Shown piece after piece: positions 1-6,704 of a DNA stretch of 9,564 nt. Position 1 is the first letter of the stretch, and the number at the start of each line of letters is the position of its first letter. The stretch lies in contig CAMLJM010000052.1 of the NCBI GenBank assembly GCA_946480475.1, positions 1 to 9,564 on the forward strand, given 5' to 3'. The notes below the pieces were generated by a model. That model did no database searches and had not been told where the DNA came from. It worked only from the letters and a program-made list of their open reading frames with translations. The DNA is from an uncultured Alphaproteobacteria bacterium (GTDB taxonomy: Bacteria; Pseudomonadota; Alphaproteobacteria; Micavibrionales; Micavibrionaceae). The position numbers and the translations under genes are program-made.

Positions 1-375
1 GAAACACCTAGCGCAGGAACGGGGCGCATACGGTACTGCATGAGTGTTTGCGGCGTAGAATTGGATATCAGTGTCCGTCCTGTACCCGATGAACATAAAA
101 ATCAGAAATATATTCCCGCCGAAGCCGTGGCTATAGATCGCGCTATGGATGCAGATATAGGACTGTCCTCCATCGCTATCGACTCTCAGGGGCGTGCTTG
201 GGGAACAGGAGAATATGAATACGATCAGAAGAACAACACGCTAACGGTTTATTATTCTGAAGATATCGATCGGCGTATTGCTTACGCCAAGCGCATGCAA
301 GGAAAGTTTCCTGACAATAAACTGATTTGGCTCAATCCGCCTCGAACACCCAAGCTTAACCCTCTAGCGCCTTAA
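1..375 (+). CDS. Hypothetical protein, 5' end probably outside the window
   Basis: I do not recognise this protein. The reading frame is open from the first base of the window, and the first in-frame ATG (position 40) has no Shine-Dalgarno-like sequence before it, so the true start probably lies to the left; from that ATG there are 111 residues. It is soluble-looking, with no membrane segment in the visible part. The middle (SIAIDSQGRAWGTGEYEYD) and the following stretch NNTLTVYYSEDIDRR look like alternating beta strands. The tail is basic and proline-rich (NPPRTPKLNPLAP). The next gene lies 116 bases downstream on the same strand and is also unknown, so the context gives no function. Confidence is moderate that this is a real gene, because the frame is uninterrupted across the window edge and the composition is protein-like; the function is unknown. 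Confidence 0.55.
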   Translation, partial: ETPSAGTGRIRYCMSVCGVELDISVRPVPDEHKNQKYIPAEAVAIDRAMDADIGLSSIAIDSQGRAWGTGEYEYDQKNNTLTVYYSEDIDRRIAYAKRMQGKFPDNKLIWLNPPRTPKLNPLAP

Positions 376-430
376 TGGTTTTTACTAGTTTGCGCTGATT
401 TCCTGGCTTCTTTTGAATCGCATAAACAAC

Positions 431-459
431 TTTACGGTTAGCAGTGGTTCCCCTAAAAA
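431..459 (+). promoter_or_regulatory. Possible sigma70-type promoter for the 134-aa unknown gene
   Basis: In the 116-base gap between the two unknown genes, TTTACG (431-436) and TAAAAA (454-459) are separated by 17 bases, each matching four of six consensus positions. Transcription would start near 467, just ahead of the AGGGGAG ribosome binding site. Both hexamers are weak, so this is a suggestion only. Apart from this and the ribosome binding site, I see nothing else in the gap, including no clear terminator for the upstream gene. Confidence 0.22.
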
Positions 460-477
460 TAGGGCAAATAGTTTCAC

Positions 478-484
478 AGGGGAG
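478..484 (+). promoter_or_regulatory. Ribosome binding site that fixes the start at 492
   Basis: AGGGGAG lies 7 bases before the ATG at 492. This is a strong Shine-Dalgarno match at ideal spacing, and it favours that ATG over the in-frame GTG at 444, which would add 16 residues and place this site inside the coding region. Confidence 0.7.
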
Positions 485-491
485 CCTAAGA

Positions 492-896
492 ATGTCGTCT
501 ATCGAACAAACCAATAGGGAAAAAGCGCTTTTGAAAGCGGCTTTTGATTACTGCAACATTACAGATATCATAGTAGAAGCACGCCGTATGGATGGACACC
601 TGCATATTACGGCTCAGCAAGCGTGGGATGCTGAGGTTTCTGTCAAACATCCTAGTGAGCCTATCCCCGTAGCACGGTTTTTTGATTTGCAGAAAAGCCT
701 GGATGGCCCGCTGCAGAACCACTTGTACTTGATGCCAAGACGCAAGCTTTCGGAGACTGAATGGAAAGCGGCAAGGCCGATACTGCAAGCAATATTTAAT
801 TCGTCATCTATTTATCTGCCATTCGATTCAGGCATTAAAGTGGTGACACAAGACAATATTCTGCATGAAATTCGTAAACCTTTACGTCCGGCTTAA
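492..896 (+). CDS. Hypothetical soluble protein, 134 aa
   Basis: I do not recognise a family. The ATG at 492 is chosen over the in-frame GTG at 444 because of the AGGGGAG site 7 bases upstream. The protein starts MSSIEQTNREKALLKAAFDY, a likely amphipathic helix, followed by a strand-rich region around residues 23-45, then FFDLQKSL, a likely surface loop with LMPRRKL, and a helix SETEWKAARPILQAIF. There is no signal peptide, membrane segment or cysteine cluster. It ends tail to tail with rnhB: its TAA (894-896) and the rnhB stop (complement of 893-895) share the palindrome TTAA, so there is no room for a separate terminator. The frame length, good ribosome binding site and tight convergent packing support a real gene. 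The function is unknown; a small conserved alphaproteobacterial protein is my guess. Confidence 0.7.
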   Translation: MSSIEQTNREKALLKAAFDYCNITDIIVEARRMDGHLHITAQQAWDAEVSVKHPSEPIPVARFFDLQKSLDGPLQNHLYLMPRRKLSETEWKAARPILQAIFNSSSIYLPFDSGIKVVTQDNILHEIRKPLRPA

Positions 897-1543
897 GCGG
901 CTACCAGTAACCTGATCGGTGCAAAACTGTGGCGATGGTGGCTGGTAACACCATGCTGGCGTAGTGCTTCTAAATGCTCAGGCGTGCCGTACCCAGCATT
1001 CCGGCTCCAACCGTAGACAGGATGCTGCAGGCATAACTCTCTCATCATTCTATCTCGGGTAACCTTGGCTAGAATCGATGCTGCAGCAATCGAGAGGCTT
1101 AAACTATCACCACTAACAACAGTCTGTATCTGACATGTCAGCCCTTTGGGCTTTTGATTGCCATCAACTAAGGCGGCAACAGGATGAATATTAAAATTCG
1201 TGGACATTATATTCAGTGATCTCGTCATGGCCTGCAAACTGGCTTGCAAAATATTGATGCTATCAATCTCATTAACGCTCGATTGTGCAATCCCATAGGA
1301 GCTATGAGAAATAATCAGATCGTATAATTCTTCACGCTTGGGAGCCGATAACTGCTTGCTGTCAGTTACTTGCTTCCAGAACTTTTCCTTACGTGTCTCT
1401 TCAGGAATAAAGACGCAAGCGGCCACAACGGGGCCGGCGAGGGGCCCGCGTCCAGCTTCGTCCAGCCCGCAAACGGGGCCGTCATATTTACCCTCCAGCC
1501 TTAAATTAGGCCGCGAGGGTTTTGGTGACGATTTCAAAGACAT
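893..1543 (-). CDS. rnhB: Ribonuclease HII
   Basis: RNase HII cleaves the RNA strand of RNA-DNA hybrids and nicks 5' of single ribonucleotides in DNA, starting ribonucleotide excision repair in the cytoplasm. In the 216-residue form, the signature GLDEAGRGPLAGPVVAA begins near residue 26. It carries the first two predicted metal ligands, D28 and E29, and the G-R-G (31-33) that in this family reads the ribonucleotide-DNA junction. The other predicted ligands are D127 in LVDGNQ and D146 in SGDSLS, followed by the conserved SIAAASILAKVTRDRMM. Y185 in AGYGTPEH is the conserved tyrosine region. The ATG at 1543 is preferred over a TTG at 1570: it has AGGA about 11 bases upstream and gives a normal N-terminus. 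The start overlaps the end of pepN by 38 bases, so translation is probably coupled. The 3' end overlaps the convergent unknown gene by three bases. Identity is very secure; the exact start is less so. Confidence 0.96.
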   Translation of the reverse strand: MSLKSSPKPSRPNLRLEGKYDGPVCGLDEAGRGPLAGPVVAACVFIPEETRKEKFWKQVTDSKQLSAPKREELYDLIISHSSYGIAQSSVNEIDSINILQASLQAMTRSLNIMSTNFNIHPVAALVDGNQKPKGLTCQIQTVVSGDSLSLSIAAASILAKVTRDRMMRELCLQHPVYGWSRNAGYGTPEHLEALRQHGVTSHHRHSFAPIRLLVAA

Positions 1544-4121
1544 CTGGTGACAGTTCCTGTTGCGCTGCAATCTTCTGGAGGATGACCTTCATCTTTTCCT
1601 GACGATCTGGCGTATAACGCTTCCACTCCTTCAACGGTGTTAAAAGGCGGGCAGCAATCTGGGGGTTTACAGTGTTCAATTGGATAATAGCATCACCCAG
1701 GAATTCATAACCCTTACCGTTTTTATCATGGAAGCTATAAGGATTATTCATAGCAAAAGCCCCATAAAGTGACCGTACACGGTTGGGATTGGTGAGGATA
1801 AAGTCTTTATGACTGAGCAGAGCACGCACGTCATCATGGATTGATGGGCGGATTGATGCCGCTTGGATGGAAAACCATTTATCAACGACCAGCATATAAT
1901 CATGGAAGCGTTCAAGGAAATCAGCAAAAGCTGTATCACGTTCCTTGCTTTCAGTATCACCAAGAACACTTAGGGCAGCCACACGATCAGTCATATTGGT
2001 GGCTTTATCATATTGTTCCTTGGCGATGACGATTGCAGGGTTACCGTCTGCGCGTGACAAATAGCGTAGGGCTGTATTTTTAAGTGCACGGCGGGATCGC
2101 GCTGCAGAATCACCCTGGAAAGCCCCTTTATCATGATTATCAAAGTAAATCTTTTTCAGGATATCTTTAAACTGGTCAGCTAGTATCATCATCACGATCT
2201 CACGGGCCTGATGAATAGCATCCGTATTCACGACTTTGCGGTGTTGGCCGATAATGGCCATGTCAGGCAGGGCTAGTGAACGCGCCAGCAGGGCTTTGTC
2301 AGTTTCCGGCTTAAAGGCCTGATTGAGGATATCACCAAAGCTGCGTACATATTCAGGATCAACCATGCCGCCTTCATTCGCTTCCAGCTTGTCGATGATG
2401 CTATTCAATAGACGCAGTGAAAGTGTGTGGCCAGCTTCCCAACGGTTAAACCCGTCCGAGTCATTGACCATTAGGAAACGTAAATCATCATCACTCAGGT
2501 CTGTCTTTAATTTCACCGGAGCAGAGAAATTCCGCAGGATCGATGGCACCGGGCGCGAAGGAATATTATCGAAGGTGAAGGTCTGTTTATCTTCCTTCAG
2601 GTGCAGCAACTCCTCTGCCATATCTGCACCGTTGGGACCGACAAGGCCCACCTTAACAGGAATATGCATAGGTTTTTTGTCAGGCTGACCAGGCGTTGCC
2701 GGTATACTCTGGGAAAGCTCCAGCGTATATTTACGCGCAGCCTCGTCATAAGAGCCTTCTGCTGTTACCTCAGGGGTGCCAGCTTGAGAATACCATAGCT
2801 TGAATTGAGATAAATCCTGACCTGATGCATCAACCATGCACTGGACAAAATCATCACAAGTAACGGCCATGCCATCATACCGATCAAAATAAAGGTCTGT
2901 AGCCTTGCGGTAAACTTCCGGCGAGAGCAATGTATGCTGCATACGAATGACTTCAGCACCTTTCTCATACACTGTAACAGTGTAGAAATTGCTGATTTCA
3001 ATATAGTTATCAGGACGAATAGGATGCGCCATAGGCCCGGCATCTTCCGCAAATTGAGAGCGGCGCAGCAACACCACATCATCAATACGCTTAACGCCGC
3101 GCGAGTTCATATCTGACGAAAATTCCTGATCACGGAAAACAGTGAGTCCTTCTTTCAGGGAGAGTTGGAACCAGTCACGGCATGTCACACGGTTACCTGT
3201 CCAGTTGTGGAAATATTCATGGGCAATAACCCCCTCAACACGCTCGAAATCACCATCTGTGGCGGTTTCCGGATGCGCCAGAACCAGAGCCGTATTAAAG
3301 ATATTCAGCGACGTATTTTCCATCGCCCCCATGTTGAAGTCACTAACCGCCACAATATTGAAACGGTCAAGCTGGTATTCCCTGCCGTAAACCTCTTCAT
3401 CCCACTTCATGGATTTAATCAACGATTCCATAGCGTAATGGCATTGACCTTCATCGCCCTTGCGCACGTAAATACGCAAGTCGACATTACGGCCTGTCAT
3501 GGTTTTGAAATGATCCTGAATATAAACTAAATCACCCGCAACGAGGGCAAACAAGTAGCAAGGCTTAGGGAAAGGATCATGCCATACTGTGAAGTGACGG
3601 CCATCTGAAAGGTCACCTTCTTCAGTCAGGTTACCGTTTGAAAGCAGGACAGGGCATACCTGTTTGTCAGCCTCAACACGTGTCGTGAACACAGTCATAA
3701 CATCTGGGCGATCCGGGAAGTAAGTAATCTTGCGAAAGCCTTCGGCCTCGCACTGGGTACACCAGTTGCCACCTGATTTATAAAGCCCCTCGAGCGCTGT
3801 GTTAGCAGCAGGATCAATCTCAACTTCCGTCTCCAGAAAGAATCTATCACCAGGTGCTGCAATAGTCAGGAACTTATCATCAACTTGATAATCAGTGGCG
3901 GACTTGCCATCAATTGCAACGGATTTCAAAAACAAACGCTCGCCGTTCAACACCAGCGGCTCATTGCCATCATGGTTCTTTTTGAAAGAAATTTTCGACA
4001 GAACAATCGTCTTCTCATCAAAAATCTTAAAGGTCAGGTGCACACTTTCCACTAGATAGCTCGGTGGCTGGTAATCCTTCAGATAGATGGTTTTAGGTGC
4101 TGTCGGTGTATCTGTGCGCAT
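1506..4121 (-). CDS. pepN: Aminopeptidase N, M1-family zinc metallopeptidase
   Basis: PepN removes N-terminal amino acids from peptides in the cytoplasm, the last step of ATP-dependent protein breakdown. From the ATG at 4121 it has 871 residues, almost the same as Escherichia coli PepN (870). The substrate-binding GAMEN motif is at residues 265-269. The zinc site is HEYFH (301-305), with H301 and H305 as ligands and E302 as general base, plus the third ligand E324 in SLKEGLTVF. The transition-state tyrosine is Y385 in TVTVYEKGAEV. The N-terminal beta domain covers about residues 1-195, the catalytic domain about 196-440, and the helical C-terminal region the rest. A longer frame reaches 4196, but the ATG at 4121 has GAGAG 7 bases upstream and gives the family's usual N-terminus, while the extension runs into the exoD gene. 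That GAGAG overlaps the exoD stop codon, and rnhB begins inside the pepN 3' end, so the three genes are probably translationally coupled. All active-site residues are present. Confidence 0.97.
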   Translation of the reverse strand: MRTDTPTAPKTIYLKDYQPPSYLVESVHLTFKIFDEKTIVLSKISFKKNHDGNEPLVLNGERLFLKSVAIDGKSATDYQVDDKFLTIAAPGDRFFLETEVEIDPAANTALEGLYKSGGNWCTQCEAEGFRKITYFPDRPDVMTVFTTRVEADKQVCPVLLSNGNLTEEGDLSDGRHFTVWHDPFPKPCYLFALVAGDLVYIQDHFKTMTGRNVDLRIYVRKGDEGQCHYAMESLIKSMKWDEEVYGREYQLDRFNIVAVSDFNMGAMENTSLNIFNTALVLAHPETATDGDFERVEGVIAHEYFHNWTGNRVTCRDWFQLSLKEGLTVFRDQEFSSDMNSRGVKRIDDVVLLRRSQFAEDAGPMAHPIRPDNYIEISNFYTVTVYEKGAEVIRMQHTLLSPEVYRKATDLYFDRYDGMAVTCDDFVQCMVDASGQDLSQFKLWYSQAGTPEVTAEGSYDEAARKYTLELSQSIPATPGQPDKKPMHIPVKVGLVGPNGADMAEELLHLKEDKQTFTFDNIPSRPVPSILRNFSAPVKLKTDLSDDDLRFLMVNDSDGFNRWEAGHTLSLRLLNSIIDKLEANEGGMVDPEYVRSFGDILNQAFKPETDKALLARSLALPDMAIIGQHRKVVNTDAIHQAREIVMMILADQFKDILKKIYFDNHDKGAFQGDSAARSRRALKNTALRYLSRADGNPAIVIAKEQYDKATNMTDRVAALSVLGDTESKERDTAFADFLERFHDYMLVVDKWFSIQAASIRPSIHDDVRALLSHKDFILTNPNRVRSLYGAFAMNNPYSFHDKNGKGYEFLGDAIIQLNTVNPQIAARLLTPLKEWKRYTPDRQEKMKVILQKIAAQQELSPDVFEIVTKTLAA

Positions 4122-4131
4122 GTGGTTTCTC

Positions 4132-4701
4132 TCAAAAGATAAAGAAGACGAGGGTAAGCATGGAAACAAACGAAATGATGATAAGTGCTCCGTCACGGGC
4201 GCTTAAGCCTAAACCTAACATAACAAGGGCGAAGCTGGGTACCATAACAGCAAAAGGAATAAACCCAAGCGGTATCATCGAGACAGCCATCAGTATGCTA
4301 ATGCCAGCAATCAGACGCTCTGTCACAGGCCAGAACATAAAAGGAAGGCGTGCATGAATAAGATCGTCAATAACCCCAAAGAAAGGTTCGCTCCTAACAA
4401 GTAAGCGTCTCATTTTATTGCGTGAGATGGAAAGCCTCTGGAGGAAATGCGGCAGTTTAACAGTTTTGTGTCCTATAAGCCTTTGTCCGGCAATCAGACA
4501 GATAAGGAGCGCAACAATAGCCGGCATTCCGGGAATGGCACCGGTAGGAAGAAGCGTTAGTAGGGGAGGTCCAATCAATAAGGGACCGTATCCGCGTGTT
4601 TCCAGTTTCTCAATAACTTCCTGTAGGGTGATTTTGGGGACATCGGATGATGCCTCCAAGTCCCTCAAAATATCCATCATTTTGACTGTTTTCTGGGTCA
4701 T
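4132..4701 (-). CDS. exoD: ExoD-family integral membrane protein
   Basis: This is a 189-residue inner-membrane protein of the ExoD (exopolysaccharide synthesis) family, first known from Sinorhizobium meliloti, where it affects exopolysaccharide production and alkali tolerance; its biochemical activity is not established. The N-terminal ~35 residues are soluble (ILRDLEASSDVPKITLQEVI), then comes the family-typical ETRGYGPLLIGPPLLTLLP with GAIPGMP. Hydrophobic segments lie at roughly residues 40-75 and in three stretches between about 120 and 189. A basic amphipathic region (LQRLSISRNKMRRLLVRSEP) lies between them. The ATG at 4701 gives the usual start, but the preceding bases hold a palindrome rather than a clear ribosome binding site. 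The stop lies within the pepN ribosome binding site, ten bases before the pepN ATG, so the two are likely one transcript. The symbol is by family, and the role in this organism is inferred. Confidence 0.85.
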   Translation of the reverse strand: MTQKTVKMMDILRDLEASSDVPKITLQEVIEKLETRGYGPLLIGPPLLTLLPTGAIPGMPAIVALLICLIAGQRLIGHKTVKLPHFLQRLSISRNKMRRLLVRSEPFFGVIDDLIHARLPFMFWPVTERLIAGISILMAVSMIPLGFIPFAVMVPSFALVMLGLGLSARDGALIIISFVSMLTLVFFIF

Positions 4702-4705
4702 GACG

Positions 4706-4718
4706 GCTTAGTCTAAGC
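4706..4718. repeat. Short perfect palindrome just before the exoD start
   Basis: GCTTAG-T-CTAAGC is a perfect inverted repeat with six-base arms and one central base, ending four bases before the exoD ATG. As RNA it could form a five-pair hairpin with a three-base loop that covers the place where a ribosome binding site should be. As DNA it has the form of a dimeric repressor site. It may also be chance, as the arms are short. Confidence 0.4.
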
Positions 4719-4768
4719 TATTGGCCAGATCGAATAAATACGAAATAATCAGGAAAATATGCGGAACT

Positions 4769-5866
4769 TTAGGCTTCTTCAGCTTCGTCGAGGTCGCCAT
4801 TATTGTTCAACTCTGGCTCTGGCGACTGATAGGCTTCCCTTTTCTTACGGCTTGCTGCTTCTTCCGCACGCTGAGCACGCATTATTTTGACCTCATCCCA
4901 CATAGGGTAGAGGACATCTTTTACGCCTTGGCCAGAAATAGCGGAAATCTGGAATACTTTCTTGCCGATGGCGTCTTCCAGCGTCTTTGCTTGATCGGCT
5001 GCTAGTTCAGGACCCAAAGCATCACACTTATTCAGCGCCACGAGCTCAGGTTTCTCATCCAGGCCTTCCCCGTATGCTTTCAGTTCACCGCGAATGGTAT
5101 TGTATGCTTCAACAATATTGTCCTGTGTGCTGTCAATCAGGTGCAGCAGAATGGCCGTACGTTCAATATGGCCCAGGAAACGCGTGCCAAGTCCTAACCC
5201 TTCGCTAGCACCCTCAATCAATCCAGGAATATCGGCAACAATGAATTCCTGCTCACCAATGTAAGCAACGCCCAGATTGGGATGGAGGGTAGTGAAGGGA
5301 TAATCAGCAATTTTCGGGCGCGCGCGCGTGCATGCCGCAAGGAATGTTGACTTACCGGCATTCGGCAATCCTACAAGGCCTGCATCAGCAATCAGTTTCA
5401 GGCGCAGCCATACAGCGGCTGTCTGGCCAGGCCAACCCGGTGTCGATTTACGCGGTGCCTGGTTGGTCGCGGTTTTATAATGCGCATTACCAAAACCGCC
5501 ATCGCCACCTTTCAGGAATACAATGCGTTCACCGGGTTCTGTCAGGTCGAGAAGAATGGTCTCTTTATCTTCATCAAGGATTTGCGTACCGGCAGGAACG
5601 CGCACGATGACATCCTCACCACCAAGGCCCGAACGGTCTTTACCCATGCCATAGTGACCTTTTTGCGCTTTGAAGTGCTGGGTATAACGGAAATCAATTA
5701 GTGTGTTCAGTGTATCGACCACCTCGATAATAACATCGCCGCCCTTACCGCCATTGCCGCCGTTGGGTCCGCCCATGTCGATGAACTTTTCGCGACGGAA
5801 AGCAACGCACCCGGCGCCGCCGTGTCCGCTTTCAAGATATATTTTTGCCTCGTCTAAAAATTTCAT
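4769..5866 (-). CDS. obgE: Obg-family GTPase, ribosome assembly
   Basis: ObgE/CgtA binds GTP and GDP, associates with the 50S subunit and its late assembly intermediates, and is essential in most bacteria. Its 365 residues show the full layout. The glycine-rich Obg fold covers residues 1-158 ([48 protein letters not shown]). The G domain follows: P-loop GLPNAGKS at 166-173, the switch I threonines in YPFTTLHPN (189-197), DIPGL at 212-216, NKCD at 279-282 and SAIS at 308-311. The acidic C-terminal tail (about 333-365) ends DLDEAEEA. The stretch [20 protein letters not shown] and the [18 protein letters not shown] region are typical of alphaproteobacterial Obg. The ATG at 5866 gives the invariant MKFLDEA start; GAG or AAG just upstream is a modest ribosome binding site. 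It follows rpmA in the usual rplU-rpmA-obg order, but an intrinsic terminator lies between them. Confidence 0.98.
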   Translation of the reverse strand: MKFLDEAKIYLESGHGGAGCVAFRREKFIDMGGPNGGNGGKGGDVIIEVVDTLNTLIDFRYTQHFKAQKGHYGMGKDRSGLGGEDVIVRVPAGTQILDEDKETILLDLTEPGERIVFLKGGDGGFGNAHYKTATNQAPRKSTPGWPGQTAAVWLRLKLIADAGLVGLPNAGKSTFLAACTRARPKIADYPFTTLHPNLGVAYIGEQEFIVADIPGLIEGASEGLGLGTRFLGHIERTAILLHLIDSTQDNIVEAYNTIRGELKAYGEGLDEKPELVALNKCDALGPELAADQAKTLEDAIGKKVFQISAISGQGVKDVLYPMWDEVKIMRAQRAEEAASRKKREAYQSPEPELNNNGDLDEAEEA

Positions 5867-5881
5867 CTTCTTATCTCAAAC

Positions 5882-5913
5882 AAAAAGGGGAAAGGCCAAG
5901 CTTTCCCCTCTTT
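5882..5913 (-). terminator. Intrinsic terminator after rpmA
   Basis: Read on the minus strand, AGGGGAAAG and CTTTCCCCT form a perfect nine-pair stem around a six-base loop (GCCAAG as read on the plus strand) and are followed by TTTTT. Flanking A and T tracts add three more pairs beyond one mismatch. It begins 20 bases after the rpmA stop and ends 16 bases before the obgE start. It should end, or partly end, the rplU-rpmA transcript. Whatever reads through would supply obgE, since I see no clear separate promoter in the 66-base gap. Confidence 0.85.
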
Positions 5914-5932
5914 AAATTTTATGCCAGAGGGC

Positions 5933-6211
5933 TTATTCAGCCGCTTCCGCACCATCATTGGCCGGAAGAATGTTCACGTAACGACGGTCACGGTTGCCCA
6001 TGGTGAATTTCACTTCGCCATTGATCAAAGCGAACAGAGTGTGGTCTTTGCCCATACCAACGTTCTTGCCTGGGTAAAACTCTGTACCACGTTGACGAAC
6101 AATGATGTTGCCAGCCAGAACTTGCTGACCGCCATAAATCTTCACGCCAAGACGCTGACCAGCTGAGTCACGACCGTTACGGGAGCTACCGCCTGCTTTT
6201 TTATGTGCCAT
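5933..6211 (-). CDS. rpmA: 50S ribosomal protein L27 (bL27)
   Basis: bL27 sits at the peptidyl transferase centre, where its N-terminal arm reaches the tRNA acceptor ends. The 92 residues include the conserved start [18 protein letters not shown], followed by [25 protein letters not shown], the [16 protein letters not shown] core and [14 protein letters not shown]. The N-terminus begins directly with the mature arm, without the cleaved extension seen in Firmicutes. AGGAG lies 8 bases before the ATG, a strong ribosome binding site. The tail DGAEAAE is acidic. It lies 32 bases downstream of rplU and is followed by an intrinsic terminator. Confidence 0.99.
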   Translation of the reverse strand: MAHKKAGGSSRNGRDSAGQRLGVKIYGGQQVLAGNIIVRQRGTEFYPGKNVGMGKDHTLFALINGEVKFTMGNRDRRYVNILPANDGAEAAE

Positions 6212-6243
6212 ATTTCAAACTCCTGAGAATAGGTATCTTGTAG

Positions 6244-6528
6244 TTAAGCCGACTTCACTTCGGTGATTTCCACCTTGGTGTGGGGCTGACGGTGACCGAT
6301 TGTGCGCTTATAATGCTTACGACGGCGCTTTTTCACGATCATGATTTTATCGTCGCGCAGTTGCGCGATAACTTTACCGATAACGGAAACCTTTTTGCCA
6401 CCTTCAGCAAACAGGACATCGTCAAATTTTACTGTATCGCCCTCTTTGGCGTCCAGTTTTTCGACGAGAAGGGTGTCGTTTTGTGCGACTCTGTATTGTT
6501 TCCCGCCGGAGCGAATGATAGCGAACAT
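6244..6528 (-). CDS. rplU: 50S ribosomal protein L21 (bL21), internally shortened
   Basis: bL21 binds 23S rRNA and is encoded ahead of L27 in nearly all bacteria. The start MFAIIRSGGKQYRV and the RNA-binding VKKRRRKHYKRTIGHRQPHTKVEITEV are clear. The protein has 94 residues, against 103 in E. coli. Hand alignment places a gap of about ten residues after VLFAEGGKKVSV, removing the usual IGxPxVxGAxVxAEV-type segment; the flanks remain in frame and well conserved, so this looks like a clean in-frame deletion and not a frameshift. No good Shine-Dalgarno sequence precedes the ATG at 6528. A strong promoter lies about 100 bases upstream. It heads the rplU-rpmA unit. Confidence 0.97.
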   Translation of the reverse strand: MFAIIRSGGKQYRVAQNDTLLVEKLDAKEGDTVKFDDVLFAEGGKKVSVIGKVIAQLRDDKIMIVKKRRRKHYKRTIGHRQPHTKVEITEVKSA

Positions 6529-6631
6529 GGCAAAAACCGTAAGTTTGTTATTAAAATCAATGCGTTAAGCCACCCCATGGCGACCCGCAATCCGAATACT
6601 GTGGAAAAACCCGCTGTAAACAGAGATGCGA

Positions 6632-6659
6632 AATATACTGAAATGGGCTATTCTGTCAA
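6632..6659 (-). promoter_or_regulatory. Promoter for rplU-rpmA
   Basis: On the minus strand, TTGACA (complement of 6654-6659) and TATATT (complement of 6632-6637) are separated by 16 bases. The -35 hexamer is perfect and the -10 hexamer matches five of six. Transcription would begin near 6625, leaving a leader of about 97 bases before the rplU ATG. The strength suits a ribosomal protein unit. Confidence 0.75.
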
Positions 6660-6680
6660 GGAAATGATTACGGATTTCCT
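6659..6680. repeat. Inverted repeat in the divergent rplU/kinase control region
   Basis: AGGAAAT (6659-6665) and ATTTCCT (6674-6680) form perfect seven-base arms around an eight-base spacer. The repeat lies immediately upstream of the rplU -35 hexamer and within 46 bases of the kinase start. It could be a regulator binding site or a weak hairpin in the kinase leader. The 176 bases between the two divergent genes otherwise hold only the rplU promoter and leader; I did not find a convincing kinase promoter. Confidence 0.35.
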
Positions 6681-6704
6681 CTTTTTCCTTAAGGTCCATA
6701 TAAC

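Noticed and set aside
444..491. GTG start giving a 150-residue version of the second unknown protein
   Set aside because: The strong AGGGGAG site would be inside the coding region and points to the ATG at 492 instead.
2323..3530. Several plus-strand frames of 80-120 codons opposite pepN
   Set aside because: They are antisense shadows of a fully conserved peptidase, with no recognisable motifs of their own.
4122..4196. N-terminal extension of PepN by 25 residues
   Set aside because: It overlaps the exoD coding region, has no family match, and the ATG at 4121 has a good ribosome binding site and gives the normal family length.
5318..5335. Eighteen bases of alternating purine and pyrimidine (GCGCGCGCGCGTGCATGC), a possible Z-DNA stretch
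   Set aside because: It encodes the conserved CTRARP part of the ObgE G domain, so coding constraint explains it well enough.
4721..5915. Plus-strand frames opposite obgE
   Set aside because: They are shadows of the conserved GTPase on the other strand.
6551..6568. Two TTAA elements resembling a CtrA site near the rplU start
   Set aside because: The spacing is ten bases; the CtrA motif needs seven between the half sites.
6565..6699. Minus-strand small frame starting MDLKEKEEIRNHF in the rplU upstream region
   Set aside because: It lies across the rplU promoter and its inverted repeat, has no ribosome binding site and would start upstream of the mapped promoter hexamers. It reads as a chance frame.
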